DNA from: Flavobacterium sp. IB48 | Lineage (GTDB): Bacteria; Bacteroidota; Bacteroidia; Flavobacteriales; Flavobacteriaceae | Direction of reading: 5' to 3' | DNA length: 64,000 bases | Assembly: GCF_016405855.1 (NCBI RefSeq) | Contig: NZ_JAEFCA010000001.1 | Coordinates: 519,316 to 583,315, forward strand | Part shown: positions 26,558 to 34,889 of the stretch, piece by piece | How the letters are laid out: every line of letters begins with the position of its first letter | Numbering within the stretch: the first letter of the stretch is position 1 | Program-made: the position numbers and the translations under genes | The notes under the pieces: generated by a model | The model's input: only the letters and a program-made list of their open reading frames with translations | Database searches by the model: none | What the model was told of the DNA's origin: nothing

Positions 26558-26752
26558 TTATTGCTTTTTATTTCGATCATTATACTTATTAAGAAATCTT
26601 CTCCTAAAGAAAAACATAAAAACAGCCATTCCTGCAATTACGAAATAAAAAGGATAACTCTCATCTCCTTCATTAAGTTTTACGATACCATCATAAGTAA
26701 AGAAAACTGCAAAAAGGATGTAAACGTATTGTGTATATTTTAAATAACCCAT
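26558..26752 (-). CDS. Small two-helix membrane protein
   Basis: 64 residues from the ATG at 26752 (MGYLKYTQYVYILFAVFF), 4 nt after the lptC stop. Two membrane helices (YVYILFAVFFTYDGIV and FYFVIAGMAVFMFFF) are followed by a basic tail. An ATG 27 nt upstream would overlap lptC. It is tightly packed between lptC and the CNNM gene, so cotranscribed. Function unknown. Confidence 0.75.
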   Translation of the reverse strand: MGYLKYTQYVYILFAVFFTYDGIVKLNEGDESYPFYFVIAGMAVFMFFFRRRFLNKYNDRNKKQ

Positions 26753-26756
26753 AATA

Positions 26757-27314
26757 TTATAATTCTTCGTTGGATTCAATTTCGCCCGTTACACGCTGCG
26801 AATTGATCACTTTAAAATCTTTGCTAAAATCTATTCCCTGACCATGAGAAACTCCTTTTTTATCGGTCAATTTAAATTTTCTCTCTGTATAAAACCATTC
26901 GTTTTTTTGATCGAAATATAACTGTTCTGTTTCTAAAATCTGCCCAGCTTCTGAAGTAATCTTTACTTTTCCTATCAAATCAATAATCCCAGTGTTTTTA
27001 TATGAAACCGCATAGTTACCTTTTATAAAGGTTCGTTTTTGTCTTTTATCATATAAAGTAACATCGATTCCTTTAGGAAATTCTGTAAACGGAAAATCAA
27101 GATTTGAATAATCTAACATTTTCGGACTTATCAAAACACCAGTAATACGTCCGGAATCTGTGTATTTAATATTTACAGTATCTGCATCGCTGGCAGGGAC
27201 AAATTCTGAGAAGTTAATTTTCTGAACTTCTTTAAAATTACTTTCGCATCCAAAAAACATTGTCACAGCAATAACTGTGACAACTATTAGACTATATCTT
27301 TTTGGTAAATTCAT
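26757..27314 (-). CDS. lptC: LptC-like LPS-export lipoprotein
   Basis: 185 residues. Lipobox at the N-terminus (AVTMFFGC, Cys 23), then an LptC/OstA-type beta-jellyroll: GVLISPKMLDYSN, IKGNYAVSYKNTGIIDLIGKV, LETEQLYFDQKNEWFYTER and a DFSKDFKVINSQRVTGEIE end. It would bridge the inner-membrane LptBFG transporter and LptA in LPS export. Most LptC proteins carry a membrane helix rather than a lipobox; the lipobox form is usual in this phylum. Confidence 0.85.
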   Translation of the reverse strand: MNLPKRYSLIVVTVIAVTMFFGCESNFKEVQKINFSEFVPASDADTVNIKYTDSGRITGVLISPKMLDYSNLDFPFTEFPKGIDVTLYDKRQKRTFIKGNYAVSYKNTGIIDLIGKVKITSEAGQILETEQLYFDQKNEWFYTERKFKLTDKKGVSHGQGIDFSKDFKVINSQRVTGEIESNEEL

Positions 27315-27365
27315 TTGCCAAATGTAGTAAATTGTAATGAGCTTCTAAAAGATAATATATTTTGT

Positions 27366-28595
27366 TTATTGGTATTTACTCTTCACAAACCATTTATCAT
27401 TGAAAGAGAAACTCACACTAAAATTAACATAATTTTCTTGAACTAAATCTGCTGCCGTTGTACCACGTTTACCAAATTCAATTCCGAAATTCACATTTGA
27501 GAAAGATCCTGGAATCGGAACTCCTGCTCCTAATGTCATACCAACATCTTTAATTGATTCATTATTAACAATTAAACCAATTTTTTCATATTTCAAACCA
27601 GCTCTATAAGTAATTCTGCTCATATAACTAGTGAAAGAAGCGTAATTTGGAAGGTAATATCCTCCAATTGCATATTTAGAATAGCTTTCGTATCTTACAT
27701 TACTTGCAGAATTATAATAATTTGCTAACTGTCCGTCTCCTTGAAACGTCATGTTTGCTCCTACAAGCCATTTTCTAGCTTCACCAACACCCAAACCAAT
27801 ACTCAATTTGTTTGGAAGTTTTAATTTTGTTGTTTCTGTTGGAATTACATAAGGATCTGAATCGCCTTGAACTGAAATAACTCTTGTATTATCTGAATTC
27901 AGGTTACTAGCAAAAGAATAACTCAAACTAGAAAACACACTCGTCTTTTTGTTGATTTTTTTCTGATACATTGTTCCAAAACTAAATCCAACACCTGAAA
28001 GTTCTGAAGTATTAACCTCTGCCGTTCCGTTTTGAACACCAGTAATTGCTTCTATACTAGTAGTTGTAATTTTACCAAAATTATATTGCGCATCTACCCC
28101 AACGTTCCAACCACGCATTATTTTGTATGATAAACCGAAATATACTTTATTGACACCACCTTTTCCGTCAAGCTGAGAACTTGTTGCTCCTTCTGTTGCC
28201 GAATTATCTTCACGAATTTTGTAACCTACTGAACTGACAGGAATCAAACCAAATGAAGCACCAAATTTTCCCATCGGAATTCCTAATGCCAAATAATCAA
28301 AAGTAGAGCGTTGTGCTTTTTCTGATTGCGAAGTCGTTTTTAAATTAGAAGTCGCATATGTTCCTCCAACTGTAAAAGTTGTCTGAATTAAACTGGCATA
28401 ACTTGCCGGATTATCTAAATTTAAGTGAATCGTGTCTTGCTCTACTGCAACTCCAGCCATAGATCTGTTTTCAAGTGTTCCCTTGAATCTCACATCTCCT
28501 ATCCCGAAAAAAGAATAAGGTGACGCAGTACCTTGTTGAGCGAATGAAACGAACGATATAAGCAAACAAGCGCTTAGTATTACTTTTTTAATCAT
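27366..28595 (-). CDS. Outer-membrane beta-barrel protein of unknown function
   Basis: 409 residues with a signal peptide (ILSACLLISFVSFAQQ) and the alternating pattern of a porin or FadL-like barrel: SPYSFFGIGDVRFKGTLENR, NLDNPASYASL, FGASFGLIPVSSVGY, GLSYKIMRGWNVGVDAQYNF, ending in an aromatic strand (YVNFSVSFSFNDKWF). The start overlaps the coaX end by 8 nt. The NPASYA motif resembles the lipid-transport-like OMP group, but no substrate can be assigned. Confidence 0.8.
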   Translation of the reverse strand: MIKKVILSACLLISFVSFAQQGTASPYSFFGIGDVRFKGTLENRSMAGVAVEQDTIHLNLDNPASYASLIQTTFTVGGTYATSNLKTTSQSEKAQRSTFDYLALGIPMGKFGASFGLIPVSSVGYKIREDNSATEGATSSQLDGKGGVNKVYFGLSYKIMRGWNVGVDAQYNFGKITTTSIEAITGVQNGTAEVNTSELSGVGFSFGTMYQKKINKKTSVFSSLSYSFASNLNSDNTRVISVQGDSDPYVIPTETTKLKLPNKLSIGLGVGEARKWLVGANMTFQGDGQLANYYNSASNVRYESYSKYAIGGYYLPNYASFTSYMSRITYRAGLKYEKIGLIVNNESIKDVGMTLGAGVPIPGSFSNVNFGIEFGKRGTTAADLVQENYVNFSVSFSFNDKWFVKSKYQ

Positions 28596-29322
28596 TGTCG
28601 ATTTTATATTGATATGTTTGGCTCAAACTCTCCAGAAGGAAATTTGAATTGGCAAATATGGTATTTTTTAATCGTTTAGCCAAAAAATCTGCATCGCCTC
28701 CCGTTAAAATTATGATAAAATTTGAAAACTCTTTGCGATATTCATCGATAAAACCGTCAATCTCATAGACGAAACCGTTGACAACACCAGAATGAATGGC
28801 TTGTGCCGTCGAGTTTCCTACATAAGAATCGGGTTCTTCTAAAGTAAGTAACGGCAGTCTGGCCGTAAAATTATGCAGTGATTCATATCTCAAACGAAGC
28901 CCTGGAGAAATGGCTCCTCCCAAATAATTATCATTTTCGTCGATAAAATCGTAGGTAATGCATGTTCCAGCATCTATAACCAAACGATTTTGTTTTGGAA
29001 ATTGCAGTGTCGCTCCTGCTGCCAAAATCATTCGGTCTATACCCAAAGTTTTTGGTGTTGCATATTTATTATGAAAAGGAAAAACATCTTCGTGAGTGAA
29101 AAAATGAACTTTCAGCCTATTTTCAAAAGTTAAAAAGGACTTTTTTTCGATATTTCCGACAGAAGCAACAACCAAATCGGAGCATTTTGGATATTTTTCT
29201 AAAATATTTTCAATTTTTTTTTCAATTTCATTTTTATCAAAAACAAAATTTCCTAGAGAAGTATTATCCTCAAATACAGATGCTTTAATTCTGGTATTGC
29301 CAACATCGATCGTTAAAATCAT
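28588..29322 (-). CDS. coaX: Type III pantothenate kinase
   Basis: First step of coenzyme A synthesis: ATP-dependent phosphorylation of pantothenate. Motifs of the ASKHA fold: MILTIDVGNTRIKASVF at the start, TLGIDRMILAAGA, LVIDAGTCITYDF, YLGGAISPGLRLRYESLH and IILTGGDADFL. The ATG at 29322 is chosen since family members start within a few residues of DVGNT; the upstream in-frame extension reaches towards the tRNA region and is not credible. First gene of a run leading to the outer-membrane protein and lptC. Confidence 0.95.
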   Translation of the reverse strand: MILTIDVGNTRIKASVFEDNTSLGNFVFDKNEIEKKIENILEKYPKCSDLVVASVGNIEKKSFLTFENRLKVHFFTHEDVFPFHNKYATPKTLGIDRMILAAGATLQFPKQNRLVIDAGTCITYDFIDENDNYLGGAISPGLRLRYESLHNFTARLPLLTLEEPDSYVGNSTAQAIHSGVVNGFVYEIDGFIDEYRKEFSNFIIILTGGDADFLAKRLKNTIFANSNFLLESLSQTYQYKIDND

Positions 29323-29374
29323 ATTTCCTTTTTTGCTTTTGCGAAGATACGAATAGATTTTTTCTAAAAAATGT

Positions 29375-29405
29375 TTTGCACAAACCAAAAATGATTATAT
29401 ATTTG
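29375..29405 (+). promoter_or_regulatory. Promoter of tRNA-Phe (full Bacteroidota consensus)
   Basis: TTTG at 29375-29378, exactly 19 nt, TATATTTG at 29398-29405. Both boxes match the Bacteroidota primary sigma consensus perfectly, about 16 nt before the tRNA 5' end. Confidence 0.85.
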
Positions 29406-29421
29406 CACCCGCAACAAGCAC

Positions 29422-29494
29422 GGTACCTTAGCTCAGATGGTAGAGCAATGGACTGAAAATCCATGTGTCCCTGGTTCGATCCCTGGAGGTACCA
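29422..29494 (+). tRNA. tRNA-Phe (anticodon GAA)
   Basis: 73-nt cloverleaf: acceptor GGTACCT / AGGTACC, D-arm GCTC / GAGC, anticodon stem ATGGA / TCCAT with loop CTGAAAA (anticodon GAA), T-arm CCTGG TTCGATC CCTGG, discriminator A. CCA is not complete in the DNA (ACCACA follows the acceptor). The T-stem central pair is T-T rather than Watson-Crick. A hairpin terminator follows at once, so it is a solitary tRNA unit. Confidence 0.96.
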
Positions 29495-29495
29495 C

Positions 29496-29526
29496 AAAAC
29501 CCACTCAACCGAGTGGGTTTTTTGTT
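29496..29526 (+). terminator. Terminator of tRNA-Phe
   Basis: AAAACCCACTC / GAGTGGGTTTT around AACC, followed by a T-run. Confidence 0.92.
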
Positions 29527-29608
29527 TTTTATACTTTTCTGTTTTTTTAATCACAATCCCTATAGTCATGGATGATGTCATTAAGTTAATTTTTTTGTAT
29601 TAATTTTT

Positions 29609-29739
29609 TGAATAGCCTCCAGCTTTAGCTGGAGGTATTTAACAAACGAACGATAAGGCTTTAGCCAAATCATGCGTTTTCGGCTAAAGCCATTCCGATT
29701 TCTTTTTATTCAAACTCCAGCTAAAGCTGGAGCCAATTC
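29609..29739. repeat. Nested palindromic element of about 130 bp
   Basis: Three palindromes in a row: CCTCCAGCT-TT-AGCTGGAGG (29616-29635), GGCTTTAGCC paired with GGCTAAAGCC across 13 nt, and CTCCAGCT-AA-AGCTGGAG near 29715-29732. The first and third are also inverse copies of each other, so the whole element folds into one long hairpin with an internal arm. It is noncoding and occupies much of the 387-nt gap between the tRNA terminator and the MFS gene. Confidence 0.85.
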
Positions 29740-29747
29740 AAAAAAAC

Positions 29748-29790
29748 TTTGCGAACCTTTGCGGTTTTTCTTTGCGTCTTTGCGGTTAAA
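29748..29790. repeat. Short TTTGCGG-type repeat cluster
   Basis: TTTGCGAACC, TTTGCGG, TTTGCGTC and TTTGCGG occur back to back, matching the CGCAAAG words of the element at 1677. It appears to be a decayed member of that family. Confidence 0.55.
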
Positions 29791-29876
29791 CTCAAAAGTC
29801 AACAAATTAATAGTTTTTGTTAAAAAAGTATTGACTGAATAAAAAATAATCTTCTATATTCGTAAAACTGTATTTT

Positions 29877-29884
29877 TATATTTG
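29877..29884 (+). promoter_or_regulatory. -7 element for the MFS gene
   Basis: TATATTTG, 29 nt before the ATG at 29914. No convincing -33 box at 19 nt. Confidence 0.4.
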
Positions 29885-29913
29885 ATTTATTAACAAGATC
29901 TCAAAGCAGTTTT

Positions 29914-31407
29914 ATGAGCAAAACTTCTACTAAGGGCATTTGGAAAGTAATTTCGGCCTCTTCTATGGGCACCATGATCGAATGGTATGACTTTTACATT
30001 TTTGGCAGTTTGGCTGTCGTTATTTCAACAAAATTTTTCCCAAGTGACAATCCAACCGCTGCGTTTTTATCTACTTTGGCCACATTTGCTGCCGGATTTG
30101 TAGTTCGCCCATTTGGAGCTTTATTCTTTGGAAGACTTGGTGATATCATTGGACGTAAATATACTTTTATGGCTACCTTATTATTAATGGGTGGTTCCAC
30201 TTTCTTAATTGGATGCATTCCGAGTTATGAAACAATTGGCTTTTTAGCTCCTTTGTTGGTTTTGATTTTACGCTTACTTCAAGGACTTGCTCTTGGAGGA
30301 GAATATGGAGGAGCAGCCACATATGTTGCAGAACATGCGCCACCAGGAGAAAAAGGATATTGGACTTCTTGGATTCAGACAACTGCTACTGTTGGTTTAT
30401 TTATTTCTCTAATGGTTATTCTAGCAACCAAAAGCGCGCTTTCTGCAGAAAATTTTGACTTATGGGGATGGCGTGTTCCTTTTTGGGTTTCAATCGCTAT
30501 GGTTGGAGTTTCCTACTTAATTCGAAAAAACATGGATGAATCTCCTGTTTTCGCGAAAGCTAAAAAAGAAGGAACAACAAGTACAAATCCGTTAAAGGAA
30601 AGCTTTGGAAATAGGTACAATTTAAAGTTTGTTCTTTTGGCTTTGTTCGGAGCCACAATGGGACAAGGTGTTGTTTGGTACACGGGGCAATTCTACGCTA
30701 TGAGCTTTATGAAAACAGTAATGAATGTTGATTCATCGCAAGTAGACGAATTATTGGGAATTGCCCTTTTAATTGGAACGCCGTTTTTTATTGTTTTTGG
30801 ATGGTTAAGCGATAAAGTGGGCCGCAAATATATTATGATGTTTGGAATGTTGCTCGCTATTTTATCTTACAGATCTATTTATACAGCAATGTATAACACA
30901 ACAGATATCAGTCAAAAAACAGAAATTGTAGAAAATCCTAGAGAAACGACTGAAAAGAAAGCTGATGGGAGTTCTGTTACAATAAGTCAAAAAAAATACA
31001 CTGACGGCACAACCTTGATCGAGAAAAAAACGTACATGGATAAAAAAGATGTACAAACAAATATTTCAATCCAAATAACTTCAAGTGATAAATGGGCTTT
31101 AATTTTTCTGGTTTTTATTCAGGTACTTTTCGTAACAATGGTTTATGGTCCAATTGCAGCATTTTTAGTTGAGATGTTTCCAACCAAAATTAGATACACC
31201 TCTATGTCACTGCCTTATCATGTAGGAAATGGAATTTTTGGCGGATTGCTTCCCGCTATTTCTACTTATTTTGTATCACACGCCAAAACAGCAGGCAAAA
31301 CCGATTATTATTTGGACGGATTATGGTATCCGATAATTATTGCTGGAATCTGCTTTGTTATTGGAATGATTTATATTGACAACAAAAACAAAATTACTCA
31401 CCTTTAA
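29914..31407 (+). CDS. MFS metabolite:H+ symporter (MHS-like) with an inserted loop
   Basis: 497 residues, 12 predicted helices. MHS-type features: GTMIEWYDFYIFGSLA, RPFGALFFGRLGDIIGRKYT (motif A), LQGLALGGEYGGAATYVAEHAPPG in outline, and MFPTKIRYTSMSLPYH. The family imports organic acids or osmolytes with protons; substrate unknown. An extra hydrophilic, Lys/Thr-rich segment of roughly 65 residues (about 325-392) sits after helix 8 and has no place in the usual fold. A partner small membrane-protein gene follows 13 nt downstream. Confidence 0.9.
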   Translation: MSKTSTKGIWKVISASSMGTMIEWYDFYIFGSLAVVISTKFFPSDNPTAAFLSTLATFAAGFVVRPFGALFFGRLGDIIGRKYTFMATLLLMGGSTFLIGCIPSYETIGFLAPLLVLILRLLQGLALGGEYGGAATYVAEHAPPGEKGYWTSWIQTTATVGLFISLMVILATKSALSAENFDLWGWRVPFWVSIAMVGVSYLIRKNMDESPVFAKAKKEGTTSTNPLKESFGNRYNLKFVLLALFGATMGQGVVWYTGQFYAMSFMKTVMNVDSSQVDELLGIALLIGTPFFIVFGWLSDKVGRKYIMMFGMLLAILSYRSIYTAMYNTTDISQKTEIVENPRETTEKKADGSSVTISQKKYTDGTTLIEKKTYMDKKDVQTNISIQITSSDKWALIFLVFIQVLFVTMVYGPIAAFLVEMFPTKIRYTSMSLPYHVGNGIFGGLLPAISTYFVSHAKTAGKTDYYLDGLWYPIIIAGICFVIGMIYIDNKNKITHL

Positions 31408-31420
31408 AATTTATTAAAAA

Positions 31421-31657
31421 ATGAATGCGATTAAACAGGTTTTAGGGGCGTTATGGATTGCTTTGGCTGCAGCTGCCGCCTATTTTTGCGTGTTTGAATT
31501 TGGTTTGCCAAAACTTCTTTCAGATCAACAAGACGATTTGGTATTTGGTGTAATTATTTTATTTATACTAACTCCGCTTATCGTAATGGGATTAGGAACA
31601 TTTGGATATTACTCTTTGATTGGAGAATACAACGAACCTAAAAGAAAAAACAAATAA
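31421..31657 (+). CDS. Small two-helix membrane protein linked to the MFS symporter
   Basis: 78 residues: helix 1 about 7-27 (LGALWIALAAAAAYFCVFEF), helix 2 about 42-66 (VFGVIILFILTPLIVMGLG), basic tail. It starts 13 nt after the symporter stop and is surely cotranscribed. It looks like a small partner or accessory subunit; this is inference from position. No known domain recognised with confidence. Confidence 0.75.
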   Translation: MNAIKQVLGALWIALAAAAAYFCVFEFGLPKLLSDQQDDLVFGVIILFILTPLIVMGLGTFGYYSLIGEYNEPKRKNK

Positions 31658-31757
31658 AACAATCATAGTTAAATCATAAAATTAGTGTCTGATAATTAGA
31701 CAACCCCAAAAAGACATTAAAATATTAAAATAAGACATTTATAGCAAAAAACTACTC

Positions 31758-31796
31758 AAAAAAAAAGGCTGTCCATTTCTAGACAGCCCTTTTTCA
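31758..31796. terminator. Bidirectional terminator between the symporter unit and the amylase
   Basis: GGCTGTC / GACAGCC stem around CATTTCTA with A- and T-tracts on both sides; serves convergent units. Nearly the same stem occurs after the SusE-like gene (43503-43537). Confidence 0.82.
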
Positions 31797-31809
31797 TTAC
31801 TAACCAAAC

Positions 31810-34686
31810 CTAATTTTTAATAAATTTCACAACGCGAACTTTATTATTCTCGTCAAACGTTTTTACAAGATATAAACCAGAAGTTAAACCACTAACTGAG
31901 AATTGATAATCTGCATTTCCGTTTGTATTGAATATTTTTACTAATTGTCCTGTAATAGAATAGATATCTACTTTTGAAGTTGCAAAACCTAAAGTAAAAT
32001 AATCGGAAACAGGATTTGGATACAGGTTGACCTGATTTCCTTTTTCAAAATCTTCTATTGCCAAATTTGCTTGTTTATTACCATAAATTCTATATTCTCC
32101 TGGAGCTAGACTAATTGGAGTATTTACATTGGTAACATTTATCGTTGAATTATCCATTAAGTTATACCAAGCCCCAGTGTATTGAAATGCTGGAATCATA
32201 TTTTGTACAGTTGTTTCAAAATTTGCCAAAATCACAACATCTTTAAGCTGAGTTGAAGCCAAGCTGCTGTTTGTAATTTTGATATTTACTGTCAAAGTAG
32301 TTGTATTTGCCATTGTTGCTGTCCCTAAAAACACAGGCTCTGTCTTTTTAAGCGTGATCATTTTAGCCCAATCATTGTATATTTTATTTCGATTTGAATC
32401 GCCAAGCCAATTTTCTGTCCATTGTGGCTGTGGTTTTGTATCTAATTTACAATCTCCAGGAGTTGTTGTTGTTTCATCATTTACCGTTCCGTTATTACAG
32501 CTAAAAATAGAATCATCCATTCCTAATTCTCCAAAATGCCAAATCATTTTAGGCCCAGGAATTAATAAAGAAACTGCTCCAATTGCAGACATTCTAGATA
32601 AGGCTGTATTTAATGTTTTTACATTATAACTTCCGTTTGAAGCTCCATACTGTACATTTTTATACATCAAACGTTCTTCATCGTGACTTTCAGCATAACC
32701 CATTAAACGATTGGCAGTAAATCCACGGCTTGTGCTATTCATTCTATAAATGTTGCTTTCAGACGCATATCCCATTGACAATTGATTGTATTCTTTTGTC
32801 ATTTTCCCCCACATCATCACCCCTTTACTTGGTGTTTCGCTAACACGATAATTTGCCCATTGCTGTTCTTCGGCATCAGTTCCTAAGTGTTCGAAAATAG
32901 TATAATGTGTCGGGTCTAAACTCCACGAATAATCGGCATATTTTTTCAAAACATCTACTCTATCTTGCTGATAGCTATTTGTACAACTTTCGTTTGAAGC
33001 TGTACATGCTTGCGTAAATCCTTTTGTCAAATCCCAACGGAAACCATCAATTTTATATTCTTCAATCCATTGTTTAATAACACGATTTACATAGTATTGT
33101 GTTTTTAATGATTGGTGATTAAAATCTTCACCAACACTATAAGTATGTTTTGCTACTGTATTAAAATATGGATTTTCTGTTGTAGGTGACCCGAAACCAT
33201 CTCCATCAGGATCATTCATCCACATTCTTACCATAGGATTTCTTCCAAAAGCGTGATTTAATGCAACATCCAGAATTACTGCAATTCCGTTTTGGTGGCA
33301 CAGATCAATAAATTCTTTTAATTTATCCGAAGTTCCATAAAACTTATCTAAAGCCATATGAAATGAAGTATTATAACCCCAACTTTCATTGCCTTCAAAT
33401 TCCATTACTGGCATTAATTCAATAGCATTGATTTTTAGATTTTTAAAATAATCTATTTTATCAATTAAACTTTGATAGCTTCTTGATGCATCAAAATCGC
33501 GAACCAAAACTTCATAAACGACTAATTTTTCTTTTTGAGGTTTATCAAAATTAGTCACCTTCCAATTGTAAGGGGTTTGCCCTGTTTTTAAAACTGTAAC
33601 TTCAAAATTTTGCCCTGCAGGATAAACTGGCATATTTGGATATTTTGATGCAGGAATTGAAGAATCATCATAAGGTGATAAAACTAAGGTTGAATACGGA
33701 TCTGCTGTTTTTACCATTGATGGTGAATTTGCAATTGGAGTTGTATCTACAACCCAATATTGGTACGTATTATTTACACCTGAGACCAAACCTGTTAATT
33801 CTAGCCAAAATTTACCCGAAGAAGGATCTTTTTTCATAGCATAAGCCGACGTTGGCTGCCAGTTATTGAAACTTCCAGCAACATAAACAAAATCTTTAAG
33901 AGGTGCGTCTAATACTAAAGTTGCTTTTGTGGCATCTGAAGCGTTATAATTAATTCCATCAACTAAGCCTGTCGGCATAGCTTGAGAAACAGTATTTGGA
34001 TTTACAACTACTGCAAATTTCTTTGAGATTGTAGCTGTACCTTGAGTTGCAATTAGCTCATAGCTTTGATTGCTTGTAATATTGGTATGCGTATACGAAT
34101 AGCTTGAAGTACTGGCATTTGTATTTATGGTTACTCCATTAGCTTTTAAAGTATAACTGCCTGCTCCACCAGTATTTGTTGCAGCAATATTAAAACTTGA
34201 ACCTGACGAAACAATTGAAGTGCTATTTTCGGCTGGAGAAGTCAAGGTAACTTGAAAAGATCCTACGCTAACAAAAAAATCAGAACATGATGGAGCCAAT
34301 TTTAATGTCTGGCTTCCATTTGCATTTCTAAATACAATTCCCATTTTTGTCGCCGCCGATTGCTGTGTAGCAGTCAACCCAAAATAAACACTCGGTGTAA
34401 TGGTAATGCTCCAAGTTCCGTTTGTTTCTTTTGTCATTAGGCCAACACCGTCGTCAGCTCCCCAATTTCCTTTAACAACTTGCCAAGCATTTGCTTCGTT
34501 ACCTATACCCGCATGCATATATACTTTAGTAGGACTCGTTCCCATTGTATTACATGTACCCGATGCAAATGAAGCTGTTATTTTGATCTGTTGATTAACC
34601 TGAAACACAGCTGGAGACACTGTTATCTGTTGAGCATCAGCAATAATCGACAATAAAAAGAAAATAAAAAGTAAAGTTTTTTTCAT
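31810..34686 (-). CDS. Secreted alpha-amylase (GH13) with T9SS sorting domain
   Basis: 958 residues from the ATG at 34686 (MKKTLLFIFFLLSIIADAQ signal). Order: beta-sandwich domains (about 20-240), an E-set/CBM48-like module (VLDAPLKDFVYVAGSFNNWQ), then a GH13 barrel with VILDVALNHAFG, the nucleophile in GFRWDLTKGF, the acid/base in YTIFEHLGTDAEEQ and the third Asp in YAESHDEERLMY. The last 75 residues (NLYPNPVSDYF to VRVVKFIKN) are a type A C-terminal signal for type IX secretion, so the enzyme is secreted or surface-attached and makes the first cuts in starch. A LacI-type operator lies 96 nt upstream. Confidence 0.95.
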   Translation of the reverse strand: MKKTLLFIFFLLSIIADAQQITVSPAVFQVNQQIKITASFASGTCNTMGTSPTKVYMHAGIGNEANAWQVVKGNWGADDGVGLMTKETNGTWSITITPSVYFGLTATQQSAATKMGIVFRNANGSQTLKLAPSCSDFFVSVGSFQVTLTSPAENSTSIVSSGSSFNIAATNTGGAGSYTLKANGVTINTNASTSSYSYTHTNITSNQSYELIATQGTATISKKFAVVVNPNTVSQAMPTGLVDGINYNASDATKATLVLDAPLKDFVYVAGSFNNWQPTSAYAMKKDPSSGKFWLELTGLVSGVNNTYQYWVVDTTPIANSPSMVKTADPYSTLVLSPYDDSSIPASKYPNMPVYPAGQNFEVTVLKTGQTPYNWKVTNFDKPQKEKLVVYEVLVRDFDASRSYQSLIDKIDYFKNLKINAIELMPVMEFEGNESWGYNTSFHMALDKFYGTSDKLKEFIDLCHQNGIAVILDVALNHAFGRNPMVRMWMNDPDGDGFGSPTTENPYFNTVAKHTYSVGEDFNHQSLKTQYYVNRVIKQWIEEYKIDGFRWDLTKGFTQACTASNESCTNSYQQDRVDVLKKYADYSWSLDPTHYTIFEHLGTDAEEQQWANYRVSETPSKGVMMWGKMTKEYNQLSMGYASESNIYRMNSTSRGFTANRLMGYAESHDEERLMYKNVQYGASNGSYNVKTLNTALSRMSAIGAVSLLIPGPKMIWHFGELGMDDSIFSCNNGTVNDETTTTPGDCKLDTKPQPQWTENWLGDSNRNKIYNDWAKMITLKKTEPVFLGTATMANTTTLTVNIKITNSSLASTQLKDVVILANFETTVQNMIPAFQYTGAWYNLMDNSTINVTNVNTPISLAPGEYRIYGNKQANLAIEDFEKGNQVNLYPNPVSDYFTLGFATSKVDIYSITGQLVKIFNTNGNADYQFSVSGLTSGLYLVKTFDENNKVRVVKFIKN

Positions 34687-34781
34687 ATTTAAATAATGAT
34701 TAATCAAGCAAAAAATTGAGATAATTAATAAAGGTATCTTATTAAGTCGAGAACTTGGAGAAGCGCTTCTAAAATAGACTT

Positions 34782-34800
34782 ACGACAACGTTGTAGTGTT
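34782..34800. promoter_or_regulatory. LacI-type operator upstream of the secreted amylase
   Basis: ACGACAACGTTGTAGTGTT. The first 16 nt are palindromic in 14 positions around the central ACGT. The same right half (CGT..TAGTGTT) is at 49141 and 43377. A separate perfect palindrome AGAAGCGCTTCT lies at 34759-34770, between the operator and the gene. Confidence 0.65.
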
Positions 34801-34889
34801 TAAAACTTTATAATAAATCTCTGAAAATTATTATAAAAACAAAATTTAGTATGCTTCATTTTTTAAGTAAAAAAATCAGAACTCCATAT

